A stretch of 32,866 nucleotides of DNA, from positions 1-32,866 of the forward strand of contig JAFYHD010000146.1 of assembly GCA_017539325.1 (NCBI GenBank). Direction: 5' to 3'. Below the pieces are notes generated by a model. The model searched no databases. It was not told where the DNA came from and saw nothing but the letters and a program-made list of their open reading frames with translations. Origin of the DNA: a bacterium (GTDB lineage: Bacteria > Auribacterota > UBA3054). Below are positions 19,481 through 28,584 of this stretch, in pieces (the first letter of the stretch is position 1; each line of letters opens with the position of its first letter). A program made the translations under genes and the position numbers.

Positions 19481-22006
19481 ATGAAACAGCTTCTTATCCT
19501 TTTTCTCTTCGGCGCGCTGTCCCTCGCCGCTGAAACGGTGATCCTTGAGGAGAACTTCGAAAGTTACGAAGTCGGAACTCAGATGTCCGAACAGGAAGGC
19601 TGGGGAATTTTGGGCAACTTCACCGGCAACACCACGGTCGTCACCGGCATTTCCGGATTTAGCGGCAAGTGCATGGAAATGAGCAGGTCCGAGGACGGCA
19701 ATCCCAACGATGTGGTGGTGATGATGCCGGGCGCGGATCTTGTTCCGGCGGATCCTTTGAAAGAGCTCACGAAAGTCTCGCTTTCCTTCGTCTGCTCCAC
19801 CGAAAACGATATGATAGCGCTGCACGACGCCAACGGCAACCCCTTCTTCTATCTCCGCTGCAACTCAGTGAACGGCGCGTTGGTCAGCGTGCCTGGCGGC
19901 GTTTCTTTCAGCAATCTCTACAAGGACGGCCATACTCCCAACACCTTCTCAGTGATCTTGGACTTCAACGATAAAAAGGCCGTTGAAGCAACTTTGAACG
20001 GCGTTACGCAGGAATGCGCCGTCGAGTTCTCCGGCAGCTGCGTGATGCCCACCAGGCTGTACTTTTACGTGCAGCTCTCCACCATGCAGGAAGGCTGCAC
20101 CGCCTCCTATTTCGACGACATCCTGATCCAAACCATTCCCCGTCCCGCCGGCCAGGCCATCATCTGCGACGACAGCGCGCTTATTCCACTCGACAAGACC
20201 GAGGCGCAGTTCACCGTAAAGAACGGCGGCGAATCCGACATCACCTTCACGGTGACATCCGACGACGAGTGGCTGGCAGTTACGCCTGACAGCGGCACCT
20301 TCAGCGACAGCCAGACGCTTACGCTCTCCGCCAAGGAAGGCTATCAGGACACTTTCCGCCGCTGCAACATGACAATTGACGGCGGCTTGGCCGGAACGAA
20401 AGTCGTTTCCGTCATGTACCAGGGCGGCAACATCATTTTCAAGGAAGACTTCGATTCCATGACGGACGGCACCATAGTAGGGCAGCGCGGCTGGACGCTT
20501 GACGTCGGCGACGTGGTCATCACCAACGCCTACGAATGCGAAGGTAAGTGTATGTTCCATTATCTCTCCGGCGGCAACAACGGCTGCAGCATGTATCTGC
20601 CGCAGCCCTGGTATGAGAACATGATCGTAAAGGTCAGCTACAAGCTCTATTGGCCCAGCACCAGCGGCGCCACCGGCGTCTGCCCGCTGCAGAAAGATTC
20701 CGGCACCACGGAAAAATTTGAGGCCGGCTACGTGCCCGACAACAGCGGCGAAGGCTTCACACTTTCCTACATCAACAAGCTGAGCGGCGGCAGCACGGTC
20801 GCCAAATCCATCCGCGATTTCCCGATCGCTCCCTACGACCAGTGGGTGCCGATCGAGTACACCCTCGACCTGCAGACGCAGAAACTTCTCTCTTTCGGCT
20901 GGGACGGCACAATTACGAACTTCGTGAACTGGTCTCTGCCCAACCCCTCCTGCAATTACTTCTGCTCCTGGGGACACGCCGACTGGGATCCCACGGGCCC
21001 CACCGCGCTCCACGCCATCGACGATCTCACCATAGAGAGAGTGCCCAGGTCCCAGGAAGCCACCCTTATCGCCCCGACTTATGTCAGCGGCGGCGTTGAA
21101 CCCTTCTTCACCATCGAAATGCGCAACGGCGGATCCGGCAGTTTCGACTACACCGCGGAGATCTTAGACATTGACGACGCTTTGAAGATCAACAGGCCGA
21201 CTGGCACCATTAGTGACGTGGGCACTATCACCGTGACCCCCGACAGGAGCCAGCTTGACGAAAATTATTATCACGCAAGGGTAAGGATCGACGCCGGGGA
21301 AGCCGGCTGCGTGACTTCCATCGTCGCCTTCGTGGTCGGCAACGTCTATTACTTCGCCGATTTCGAGGAACCCTTCTTCCATTCCGGCGACATCACCGGC
21401 CAGGACGATTGGATGAACGACAACCCCGACTGGAACCTCGCCTACGTTCTGACCACCAACGATCAGCAAACCCTCTGCGTAGAGACCGGCGGCGGCTGGG
21501 GCGGCTACTATCACAGCCTCGACGTACCCAGAAACAACTTCGTAAGGTTCGAGATGGATATTTTCGTCCCGCAGGCGATCTTTGAAGATCCCGACAGGCT
21601 CACCAACCCCATCCTGCACTTGAAGCAGAATGACAAATACAACCCCTCCATAGAGCTGAGGATCGCTCCCGACCTGATGGACGGAGTGCCCATTCTGGTG
21701 GGCGACGCCGTGGGCTACGAAGACTATCCTTTGGCCATCGCTGATTATCCGGATGATTGGACGCATTTGAGCTATACCATAGACTACCTGGAAGGCAGTC
21801 TGGTGGAATTCAGTATCGGCGATGTCACCACGTTCCCGGAGTATGTTTACACCAGGGACTCCGACGTGCCCTGCACGCTGTTCTGCGTTTGCGTTGGCAG
21901 CGAGGTGGATCTCCAGGTGGACAACGTCAAAGTCAGCGTCGTTCCCGAGCCGGCCGCATTCATGATCCTTGCGCTTGCGGCTCTGCTCGCGAAAAGGCGG
22001 GGATGA
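19481..22006 (+). CDS. PEP-CTERM surface protein, alternating LamG-like and BACON-like modules (copy 2)
   Basis: The 841-residue protein has the same plan as copy 1: signal peptide (1-17), LamG-like A (about 22-220, ENFESYEVGTQMSEQEGW), BACON/Ig-like 1 (about 227-316, DDEWLAVTPDSGTFSDS), LamG-like B (about 319-520), Ig-like 2 (about 525-615) and LamG-like C (from FADFEEPFFHSGDITGQDDW), then VPEPAAF with a hydrophobic helix and KRRG. In module A it has drifted more from copies 1 and 3 (GISGFSGKCMEM replaces APNIE-KAM). The start ATG 19481 is preferred over an in-frame extension from 19421 because it gives a clean signal peptide after AAAGGTG. No terminator follows, and the next gene starts 55 nt on, so read-through into the phosphodiesterase gene is likely. 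Confidence 0.8.
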   Translation: MKQLLILFLFGALSLAAETVILEENFESYEVGTQMSEQEGWGILGNFTGNTTVVTGISGFSGKCMEMSRSEDGNPNDVVVMMPGADLVPADPLKELTKVSLSFVCSTENDMIALHDANGNPFFYLRCNSVNGALVSVPGGVSFSNLYKDGHTPNTFSVILDFNDKKAVEATLNGVTQECAVEFSGSCVMPTRLYFYVQLSTMQEGCTASYFDDILIQTIPRPAGQAIICDDSALIPLDKTEAQFTVKNGGESDITFTVTSDDEWLAVTPDSGTFSDSQTLTLSAKEGYQDTFRRCNMTIDGGLAGTKVVSVMYQGGNIIFKEDFDSMTDGTIVGQRGWTLDVGDVVITNAYECEGKCMFHYLSGGNNGCSMYLPQPWYENMIVKVSYKLYWPSTSGATGVCPLQKDSGTTEKFEAGYVPDNSGEGFTLSYINKLSGGSTVAKSIRDFPIAPYDQWVPIEYTLDLQTQKLLSFGWDGTITNFVNWSLPNPSCNYFCSWGHADWDPTGPTALHAIDDLTIERVPRSQEATLIAPTYVSGGVEPFFTIEMRNGGSGSFDYTAEILDIDDALKINRPTGTISDVGTITVTPDRSQLDENYYHARVRIDAGEAGCVTSIVAFVVGNVYYFADFEEPFFHSGDITGQDDWMNDNPDWNLAYVLTTNDQQTLCVETGGGWGGYYHSLDVPRNNFVRFEMDIFVPQAIFEDPDRLTNPILHLKQNDKYNPSIELRIAPDLMDGVPILVGDAVGYEDYPLAIADYPDDWTHLSYTIDYLEGSLVEFSIGDVTTFPEYVYTRDSDVPCTLFCVCVGSEVDLQVDNVKVSVVPEPAAFMILALAALLAKRRG

Positions 22007-22018
22007 AATTTGGTTTTT

Positions 22019-22027
22019 TGTTAAAAT
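22019..22027 (+). promoter_or_regulatory. Extended -10 box before the phosphodiesterase lipoprotein gene
   Basis: TGTTAAAAT fits an extended -10 (TGn-TATAAT with one mismatch). The ATG is 35 nt downstream. No -35 is evident. The same nonamer precedes two other genes in the window. Confidence 0.45.
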
Positions 22028-22061
22028 AGAGTAAACAAATAAACCGATACGAGAACAAGTT

Positions 22062-22982
22062 ATGAAACGATTTCTCCTCCTTATCCTGGCGGCTCTGGCC
22101 CTCTGCTCGGCCTGCACCGATAAAGATAAAGAAGGGCCGAAGGCCGGGCACGTCATTTTCATCGCCGTTGACGGCGTGTCTACGCCCGCCTTTAAGGATC
22201 CCAAGCTGCTGGAAAGGCTCCCGAACCTCAAGATGATGATGGAGCAGGGCAGCTACACCCTGGAAAAACGCTCCGTGATGCCGTCGGCTTCGGCCATCAA
22301 CTGGGCCTCCATTTTCAACGGGCTTCCCACGGAGCAGCACGGGTTTGGGCATTGGAATTCCTTAAAGCCCGAGATCCCGCCCGTTTTGGACAACGGCAGG
22401 GGAATGCCGCCGACCATCTATACGCTGCTTAGGGAACAGCGTCCGGACGCTGAGACCGGCTGCGTATACGACTGGGACGGCATCGGTCCGCTCATCGACG
22501 AGGAGGTCATCAACTATCACCTGTACCGCAAGCCGGACAGCAGCGCGCTTGAAAAGTATGTCAGGGAAGACGCCGTCAGGTATATCCTGGAGAAGAAGCC
22601 GACGTTCTTCACAGTTTACATTGGCGAACCGGACGAAGTGGGTCATAATGAAGGCTGGGATACGCCCAAGTATTATGAATGTTTGGAAGAGACCGACCGG
22701 ATGGTGGGCATCATAATCGAGGCCTGCAAGGAGGCTGGCATCATGGACGATACGATCTTCGTCTTCTCGTCCGACCACGGAGGTTCGGAAAAAGGGCACG
22801 GAGAACTTAAGATGCTGCATCTTGAGACGCCCTTAATTCTCTACGGAAAACATATCCGCAAGGGCTTCGTCCTTGACGAGCCGGTGATGCAGTACGACTT
22901 GGCCGCCACACTCTCCTACGCTTTGGGACTGAAGATCCCGCCGGCCTGGCGCGGTCGTCCGCTGACATCAATGTTCGATTAA
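22062..22982 (+). CDS. Lipoprotein of the alkaline phosphatase/phosphodiesterase superfamily
   Basis: The 306-residue protein has an N-terminal lipoprotein-like signal ending at Cys18 (CSAC; the -3 residue is atypical). The body looks like the type I phosphodiesterase/nucleotide pyrophosphatase fold: metal-binding Asp37 in FIAVDGVS, a nucleophile segment SASAINWASIFNGLPTEQHG (75-94) with Ser77 in the place of the usual Thr, GEPDEVGH (188-195) with Asp191 and His195, and SSDHGG (236-241) with Asp238 and His239. These spacings match the two-zinc site. The substrate could be a nucleotide, a phosphodiester lipid head or a phospho- or sulfo-modified glycan; a sulfatase is less likely because the CxPxR signature is absent. 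It is shorter than most relatives. It lies between two PEP-CTERM paralogues on the same strand with short gaps, so a joint surface role is plausible but unproven. Confidence 0.75.
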   Translation: MKRFLLLILAALALCSACTDKDKEGPKAGHVIFIAVDGVSTPAFKDPKLLERLPNLKMMMEQGSYTLEKRSVMPSASAINWASIFNGLPTEQHGFGHWNSLKPEIPPVLDNGRGMPPTIYTLLREQRPDAETGCVYDWDGIGPLIDEEVINYHLYRKPDSSALEKYVREDAVRYILEKKPTFFTVYIGEPDEVGHNEGWDTPKYYECLEETDRMVGIIIEACKEAGIMDDTIFVFSSDHGGSEKGHGELKMLHLETPLILYGKHIRKGFVLDEPVMQYDLAATLSYALGLKIPPAWRGRPLTSMFD

Positions 22983-23000
22983 TGGAAAAGCAAATATTTT

Positions 23001-23009
23001 TGTTAAAAT
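23001..23009 (+). promoter_or_regulatory. Extended -10 box before PEP-CTERM copy 3
   Basis: TGTTAAAAT again, 37 nt before the ATG at 23046. AAACCGAT follows at 23015-23022; the same octamer follows the box of the phosphodiesterase gene (22041-22048) at a different spacing. Confidence 0.45.
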
Positions 23010-23045
23010 TATAAAAACCGATTAACAACCAACACAGGATGAATT

Positions 23046-25583
23046 ATGAAACGAATCCTTATTCTTTTGGCGCTCCTTTCCTTCGCCGCCTCCAATCTGG
23101 CCTTTTCCGATACCCTCTATCGGGAAGATTTCGAAGCGTATGAAGTGGGAACGCAGATGACAGATCAGGAAGGCTGGGATTTCTACAGCACCTACACCGG
23201 CAACAGCACGGTTGTGGACAACGCTCCCAATATCGAGGGCAAAGCCATGATCCTTTCTCCCTCCGCGACCGGTCACGACGAATACGTCATGGTATTGACG
23301 CCGAGCGTTGATCTTACGACGCCTAATGCGGCGGCCAATCTGGTCACCGTCAGCGCCAAAGTCATAATGGCCAGCAGCATCGATCTTTTCGCCATCTATG
23401 ACAAGGACATGAACCGCTACTTCTATCTGAAGGGCAACCGCGCCGACGGTACGCTGGAAAGCTACCCCTCCGGCGTCGTTTTCAGCAACCTCTACACCGA
23501 CGCGACGACCCCCGACGAGATCGCTTTCGTTTGGGATCCCTTCGAACAGAAGGTCGTAAAGGTCTCCTGCAACGGCGAGGAAAAGGAATGCAGCATTCTG
23601 CCCAGCGGCACTTGCGCACAGCCTTCCAGGCTGCGCCTTTCCCTGCAGCACACTTCCTTGGACGGCGCCGAGGGCACTTACTACGATTATGTGGACGTTT
23701 CCTATTCGCCCCGTTCCGCCGATCCTATGCTTTACTGCCCTGAAGAAGCGCTCATCCCTCTGGATGCCGAAAGCGTTGAATTCGAGATCTACAACGCCGG
23801 CCCGGACACCACCACCATCAACTATTCCGTCACCACCTCCGGCGATTGGCTGAGCGTCACTCCGACTAGCGGCTCATTCAACGAATCCGCAATCCTGACT
23901 CTGAAGGCCGCGGAAGGTTTGGAAGAAGGCTTCTACACCGGCTCCATGACCGTTGACGGCGGCGATGCCGGAACGAAAGTCGTTTCCGTCACCTGCTCCA
24001 ACGGCAACGTGATCTTCGAGGAGAATTTCGACGACATGGAAGACGGCAACATCGTCGGCCAGAAGGGCGGCTGGACGGTGGACGTCGGCAACGTCGACAT
24101 CACCAACGCCTACGACTGCTCCGGCAAGTGCATGTTCATGCACCGCTGCGGCGGCAGCTACGCCTGCAGCAGATACTTGCCGAAGCCCTGGCCTTCTAAT
24201 ATGATCATCAAGGTCAGCTACGACCTCTACTGGCCCAGCGACAGCAACTGCGACGACTCCTACGTTCTCATGAAGGACAACGGCCAGAACGAAAAGTTCG
24301 AAGGCCAGTTCATGCCCACCTATCCCGACGGCCTCGGCATCAAGATGATCAAGAGAAGCAACAAGGACGGCAGCGAGCAGGAAAAACGCGTCAAAGATTT
24401 CCCGCTCTCTCCTTTTGACACCTGGAACAGGGTGGAATACTGCCTTGACCTGCAGAGCCAGAAGCTTCTCTATTTCTCAATGGGCGAGAACGTCACCAAC
24501 TTTGTTGACTGGCCCTTGATGAACCAGGGCTGCAACTTCTTCAACTCCTGGGGCCATTCCGCCTGGAACGGAGTGGAGGACGGCAGCCGTGTGGCGGTCG
24601 ACAATTTGAAGATCGAAAGAATCCCCAGAGAGGCAGATCCTGAGCTGGTGGTTGACAAGTTCGTTTCCATCGGCCTCGACGAAAGCATCGCTTACAGCGT
24701 CCGCAATGCCGGCGCCGGAAGCTTCGACTTCACGGCGGAAGTCCTCGACCTCGACGACGCTGTCACCTTAAGCCAGACAAGCGGCACGGTGGAAAGCTCC
24801 GTCGACATCAACGTCGCTGTCAACAGGGAAGTTTTGGAAGACAATTACTACAGGTTCAGAGTCAGAGTGGACGCCGGGGAAGCCGGCTGCTCCACCACCA
24901 TCTTCGCCTTCGTGTCCGGCAACGTCTATTACTTCGCCGACTTTGAGGAGCCTTTCTTCACTCTCGGCGACTTCGCTGGTCAGGACGAATGGGTGGACGA
25001 CAACGGCGGTGAAAACATCGCCTACATCTGCTCCACCAACGACCAGCAGTCCCTCTACATGGAATACGGCGGCAACTGGGGCGGTTATATGCACACTTTG
25101 GAAGTTCCCAGCAGCAGTATGGTGAAGTTCGAGTTTGACGTTTTCGTTCCGCCCGCCATTTTCGAAGATCCCGAATGGATGGATCAGACCATACTCTATC
25201 TAAAGCAGAACAGCAAAACCAGGCCTTCTAAGGAGCTGATGCTAAGCGTCACTTCCGTTGAAGGCGTTCCGTATGTCTACGCTACGGCCAAAGACTACGA
25301 CATGACGTTCTGCGAAACGGAATACGCGAACGAATGGATGCATGTCTCCTATGTCATCGATTACCTTGAAGGCTATGTGACCGAATTCACGATCGACGAC
25401 AACACCTTCACGACCGATGAGCTGGTCACCGAAGACGCCGGCGTGCCCTGCACCCTGTTCTGCCTGTGCGGCGCTTACACCGCCAATCTGACCTTCGACA
25501 ACGTCAAGGTCTCGGTCGTTCCCGAACCGGCCGCGCTCGTCGCGCTCATCGCGCTTCTGGCCCTCGGCCTTCGCCGCAGATAA
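23046..25583 (+). CDS. PEP-CTERM surface protein, alternating LamG-like and BACON-like modules (copy 3)
   Basis: The 845-residue protein repeats the plan of the first two copies: signal peptide (about 1-21), LamG-like A (EDFEAYEVGTQMTDQEGW onward), BACON/Ig-like 1 (SGDWLSVTPTSGSFNES), LamG-like B (FDDMEDGNIVGQKGGW), Ig-like 2 (TLSQTSGTVESS), LamG-like C (FADFEEPFFTLGDFAGQDEW), and a PEP-CTERM end from VPEPAAL to RRR. Module A is closest to copy 1 (VDNAPNIEGKAM). Conserved cysteine pairs recur (DCSGKC, CTLFCLC), while an extra Cys appears in the MHRCGG segment. No enzymatic motif is visible. Anchoring would need an exosortase encoded elsewhere. CACAGGAT precedes ATG 23046 as a weak ribosome site. 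A strong bidirectional terminator follows. Confidence 0.8.
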   Translation: MKRILILLALLSFAASNLAFSDTLYREDFEAYEVGTQMTDQEGWDFYSTYTGNSTVVDNAPNIEGKAMILSPSATGHDEYVMVLTPSVDLTTPNAAANLVTVSAKVIMASSIDLFAIYDKDMNRYFYLKGNRADGTLESYPSGVVFSNLYTDATTPDEIAFVWDPFEQKVVKVSCNGEEKECSILPSGTCAQPSRLRLSLQHTSLDGAEGTYYDYVDVSYSPRSADPMLYCPEEALIPLDAESVEFEIYNAGPDTTTINYSVTTSGDWLSVTPTSGSFNESAILTLKAAEGLEEGFYTGSMTVDGGDAGTKVVSVTCSNGNVIFEENFDDMEDGNIVGQKGGWTVDVGNVDITNAYDCSGKCMFMHRCGGSYACSRYLPKPWPSNMIIKVSYDLYWPSDSNCDDSYVLMKDNGQNEKFEGQFMPTYPDGLGIKMIKRSNKDGSEQEKRVKDFPLSPFDTWNRVEYCLDLQSQKLLYFSMGENVTNFVDWPLMNQGCNFFNSWGHSAWNGVEDGSRVAVDNLKIERIPREADPELVVDKFVSIGLDESIAYSVRNAGAGSFDFTAEVLDLDDAVTLSQTSGTVESSVDINVAVNREVLEDNYYRFRVRVDAGEAGCSTTIFAFVSGNVYYFADFEEPFFTLGDFAGQDEWVDDNGGENIAYICSTNDQQSLYMEYGGNWGGYMHTLEVPSSSMVKFEFDVFVPPAIFEDPEWMDQTILYLKQNSKTRPSKELMLSVTSVEGVPYVYATAKDYDMTFCETEYANEWMHVSYVIDYLEGYVTEFTIDDNTFTTDELVTEDAGVPCTLFCLCGAYTANLTFDNVKVSVVPEPAALVALIALLALGLRRR

Positions 25584-25607
25584 ACCGGCATAATCAAAAA
25601 CCGAAAC

Positions 25608-25642
25608 AAAAAAAGGCGGAGGAATTTTTCCTCCGCCTTTTT
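25608..25642. terminator. Bidirectional terminator between PEP-CTERM copy 3 and addA
   Basis: GGCGGAGGAA (25615-25624) pairs with TTCCTCCGCC (25628-25637) around a 3-nt loop, with an A run on the left and five T on the right. It serves both convergent transcripts. Confidence 0.93.
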
Positions 25643-25653
25643 CTTTACGCTGA

Positions 25654-28584
25654 TCACATCTCCAAATAGACAAGTTCGCCCGTGATATTCTCAAGATTGT
25701 AAATATCTTTGAGCACTTTTACATAAAGGTCTATCTGTACCTGGTTCTCCTCGTGCGGATGCCCCGTCTTGAAATCGTAAACGACGATCCTTTCCGGAGC
25801 CTGCGCGCTGGGAAAGAAATGCACCCTGTCCATGATGCCTTTCACAAGCTTGTCTTCTATCAGCGCCATGAATGGCATCTCGCGCCGCACTTCGCATTCC
25901 TCCGCGGGCTTTACGAAAACGTTCTCAGGATGCCTTGCAATGTAAGCGTCAATGACCGCCTTCGCTTCCGCGGCATCAGGGGAGGCAAGCTCGGCGGGCG
26001 CGGAGACCGCGTCGGAAAGCCATAGGATGCTCTCGCAATAGGCGTGGATCGCGCTTCCGCGCCGCATGGCCTCGTCCCTTTCCTTGGCGACAAACGGCAT
26101 CTCCTCGCTGATCTCTTCCTCTCTTTCCTCCTCTCCCAGCTTGGAAGGAGAGATGACTTGCCGTCTTCTTGTCATGCTGCTGTTGAAAGCAGGGGAGAGG
26201 AAGGTTTCGGTTTGCTCACTGTCTGGCTTCCCAGATTGTTCCTTTTTGTACCAGTCGCTTTTCCCGACAGAGCCTTCCAGCTCCTGCAGTTGGGAATTAA
26301 TCATGTTTTCGGAATTTGACTTGTTGCAGACGATATAGAGAGCCTTGGCAGCCCTTGTCAGGGCTACGTAGAAAAGGTTGCAGTTTTCCAGACAATTTTT
26401 ATCAAGAAGTTCTTTTTCCAAATCGTAGTATTCTTCGGAAGCGAAATACGCGATCTTGTTGCATTTCTTGATAAAAGTCGACACTTGCGGCCGCTCGAGA
26501 TCTTTGGAAGTAATCTCGCCTCTAAGATAGCTGCCGGTTTTGAGCTCGCGTAAAGGAAGATCTTTTACCGGCACCACGACCATGTCGTAGGTAAGGCCTT
26601 TGGCCGTATGTATAGTGGAGACGATTACTTTTCCAGTGTCGGATTTTTCGCGTGGATGCTCGTAAGTTTCGATATAATCGATAAGGTCTTCCAAGTTGTT
26701 CGGGTGTCCCTTGTAGGCGGCGATCGCCAGCATAAAATCGGAAAGGTTCCGGGAAACGCTTCTGGCTTCGGCGGGATCGGCGTCCTCTTTCCAAGCCGCC
26801 AGCAGACGGGATACCGTTTCAAAAACGCCGTCACTAAGAAGCCTCCTTCTCCAGCCGGAAAGCGTTTCCTCAAGGTTGCCTTCCATAAAGAGCGCCTTCA
26901 GGGGAGAATTCCTAAGAATAAATAGGGAAAGCGTGTCGCCGGGATCGGCCAGGCAGCGCAAAAAGGCCAGCATGATCCTGGTCTCGGGATAATCTTTTAT
27001 GGTGACGTTGGAGGATGAGGCGCAGGGGATGCTCCGTTCTTTCAGCAAGGCGAGCACTGCTTCCACCTGGTCGTTTTTTCGGCAAAGGACGGCGGAAGAA
27101 AGGCCGTGTTTCCAAGGTTCGACTTCCTCCAATGGTTTGACAGTCGCCTCAAAAATATCCTTCGCGTCCTCGACAAAACTTATGGAAGCAAAGCCTGAAC
27201 CACCGATAGCGGAGACATGTTCACTGTAATCGACATCACTGGCCCATTTGGTGAAACAGGGCAGAGCGAAGACGCGATTTACCATGGTCAGGATATCCGG
27301 AACGGAGCGGTAGCAAGTGGAGAGCCGCTCTACTTCGAAGCCATCGCTATAACGTTCGAGGAATTTGTTGAAAATCTCGGGGGAACTGCCGCGCCAACTG
27401 TAAATGGATTGCTTAACATCGCCAACCACGAAAAGACTTTTTTCCTCGTCGGATACCGCTTCTCCCACCAGGGGGTGCATGATCTCCCATTGCTGCCAGG
27501 AAGTGTCCTGGAACTCGTCTATTAGGAAATGGCTGATTCCGGCATTGAGCCGGAAATAGACGTCCAGTCCGATCTCCGGGATCGCCAGAAGTTTCGAAAC
27601 GGCCAGGGAGACGTCGGAGAAGGTGAAGATATTCCGCTCGAATTTAAGGGCCAGCAGGACTTTCTGGTAATCCCGGGCCAGCTCGTAGGCCGCCGTCGTT
27701 TCGCCGCACTTTTTCATGATCTCGCGGGTGCCGAGATAGCGCAGCATATTTTTCAGATCCTCCAGCGACTCTTCCGTCAGCATCAGTCCGTCAATGGCCG
27801 ACCAGTCAGGTTTGCCGTATTTAAGGAGATTTTTAACTTGGGAATTTTTATTGGTAAGATCAGAGCATTTCCCGGTAGATGCCGCTTTGGAAATAGCGTC
27901 GAAAAGCGTTTTCAAAACGCTTTCCTTCTTCGGAAGAGAAGTATGCAGTTCTTTCAGATCACAGGATGATACCGGGGAACTGAGTCGTATTTTCGCTACG
28001 GTTTCCGGCGGGATGGAGAGACTCTGCTTTCCCAGCCTCCCTAGCTCCTCCAGAACTGTTTTGGAGACGTGGCGCAGCTCTTTGTCTTCGCTCAGCGACG
28101 AGAGCAGGTAGAAAAGGCTGGCGGGCTTCCTGCTCTTCAGAACCAAAAGTTCGTTCAGAGCGTCTTTCAGCAATTGATTTTGGAACTTTTCGTCGAGGAT
28201 CTCCACTGAGGGATCCAAACCGAGATCGAAAGCGAAACAGCGCAGAAGTTTATAGAAGAAACTGTCATAGGTTGAGACCTTGGCTAAAGGCAGTTCCTTG
28301 ATAAGCAGCGCCAGCCATTTTTCGCAATCTTCCTTGCTGGGGACGCCGTCCAATTCCGCGGAAACATAAAGCTCCCGCAATTTTTTTTCGCAAAGAACGG
28401 CGTTCACCAGATCCAGCAGGATGCGCTGAAGCATTTCATGTGCCGCGGCTTTTGTGAAAGTGAGCGCCACTATCTCCGAGGGGCGGACACCCAGGCTCAG
28501 GAGTTTGATATATCGCTTGGCCAAGCGGAAAGTTTTGCCCGTGCCGGCGGAGGCGATGATGGCGCTGTTGGCTATCATTGGCAT
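25654..28584 (-). CDS. addA: AddA-type helicase-nuclease subunit
   Basis: AddA is the motor and nuclease of AddAB, which resects double-strand DNA breaks for RecA loading. The 976-residue protein has Walker A ASAGTGKT (11-18), motif Ia ALTFTKAAAHEM (40-51), motif II LIDEFQDTS (354-362), motif III VVGDVKQSIYSWRG (386-399), motif IV STCYRSVPDIL (422-432), motif V VSTIHTAKGLTYD (655-667) and motif VI NLFYVALTRA (736-745). A C-terminal RecB-type nuclease follows: His848, GIMDRV Asp919, Asp937 and Lys939 in YDFKTG, and QIDLYVKVL. All catalytic residues look present. It is shorter than many AddA proteins (about 1200). ATG 28584 has GAGG 8 nt upstream and overlaps the addB end by 10 nt; the ATG at 28578, which forms ATGA with the stop, is the alternative. 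Confidence 0.92.
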   Translation of the reverse strand: MPMIANSAIIASAGTGKTFRLAKRYIKLLSLGVRPSEIVALTFTKAAAHEMLQRILLDLVNAVLCEKKLRELYVSAELDGVPSKEDCEKWLALLIKELPLAKVSTYDSFFYKLLRCFAFDLGLDPSVEILDEKFQNQLLKDALNELLVLKSRKPASLFYLLSSLSEDKELRHVSKTVLEELGRLGKQSLSIPPETVAKIRLSSPVSSCDLKELHTSLPKKESVLKTLFDAISKAASTGKCSDLTNKNSQVKNLLKYGKPDWSAIDGLMLTEESLEDLKNMLRYLGTREIMKKCGETTAAYELARDYQKVLLALKFERNIFTFSDVSLAVSKLLAIPEIGLDVYFRLNAGISHFLIDEFQDTSWQQWEIMHPLVGEAVSDEEKSLFVVGDVKQSIYSWRGSSPEIFNKFLERYSDGFEVERLSTCYRSVPDILTMVNRVFALPCFTKWASDVDYSEHVSAIGGSGFASISFVEDAKDIFEATVKPLEEVEPWKHGLSSAVLCRKNDQVEAVLALLKERSIPCASSSNVTIKDYPETRIMLAFLRCLADPGDTLSLFILRNSPLKALFMEGNLEETLSGWRRRLLSDGVFETVSRLLAAWKEDADPAEARSVSRNLSDFMLAIAAYKGHPNNLEDLIDYIETYEHPREKSDTGKVIVSTIHTAKGLTYDMVVVPVKDLPLRELKTGSYLRGEITSKDLERPQVSTFIKKCNKIAYFASEEYYDLEKELLDKNCLENCNLFYVALTRAAKALYIVCNKSNSENMINSQLQELEGSVGKSDWYKKEQSGKPDSEQTETFLSPAFNSSMTRRRQVISPSKLGEEEREEEISEEMPFVAKERDEAMRRGSAIHAYCESILWLSDAVSAPAELASPDAAEAKAVIDAYIARHPENVFVKPAEECEVRREMPFMALIEDKLVKGIMDRVHFFPSAQAPERIVVYDFKTGHPHEENQVQIDLYVKVLKDIYNLENITGELVYLEM

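Noticed and set aside
19949-22231. Two antisense open frames of about 355 codons opposite the second PEP-CTERM gene
   Set aside because: Composition reflects the opposite-strand coding frame; no start signals or motifs.
22062-22982. Sulfatase identity for the lipoprotein enzyme
   Set aside because: No CxPxR or SxPxR sulfatase signature; the metal-site layout fits the phosphodiesterase branch better.
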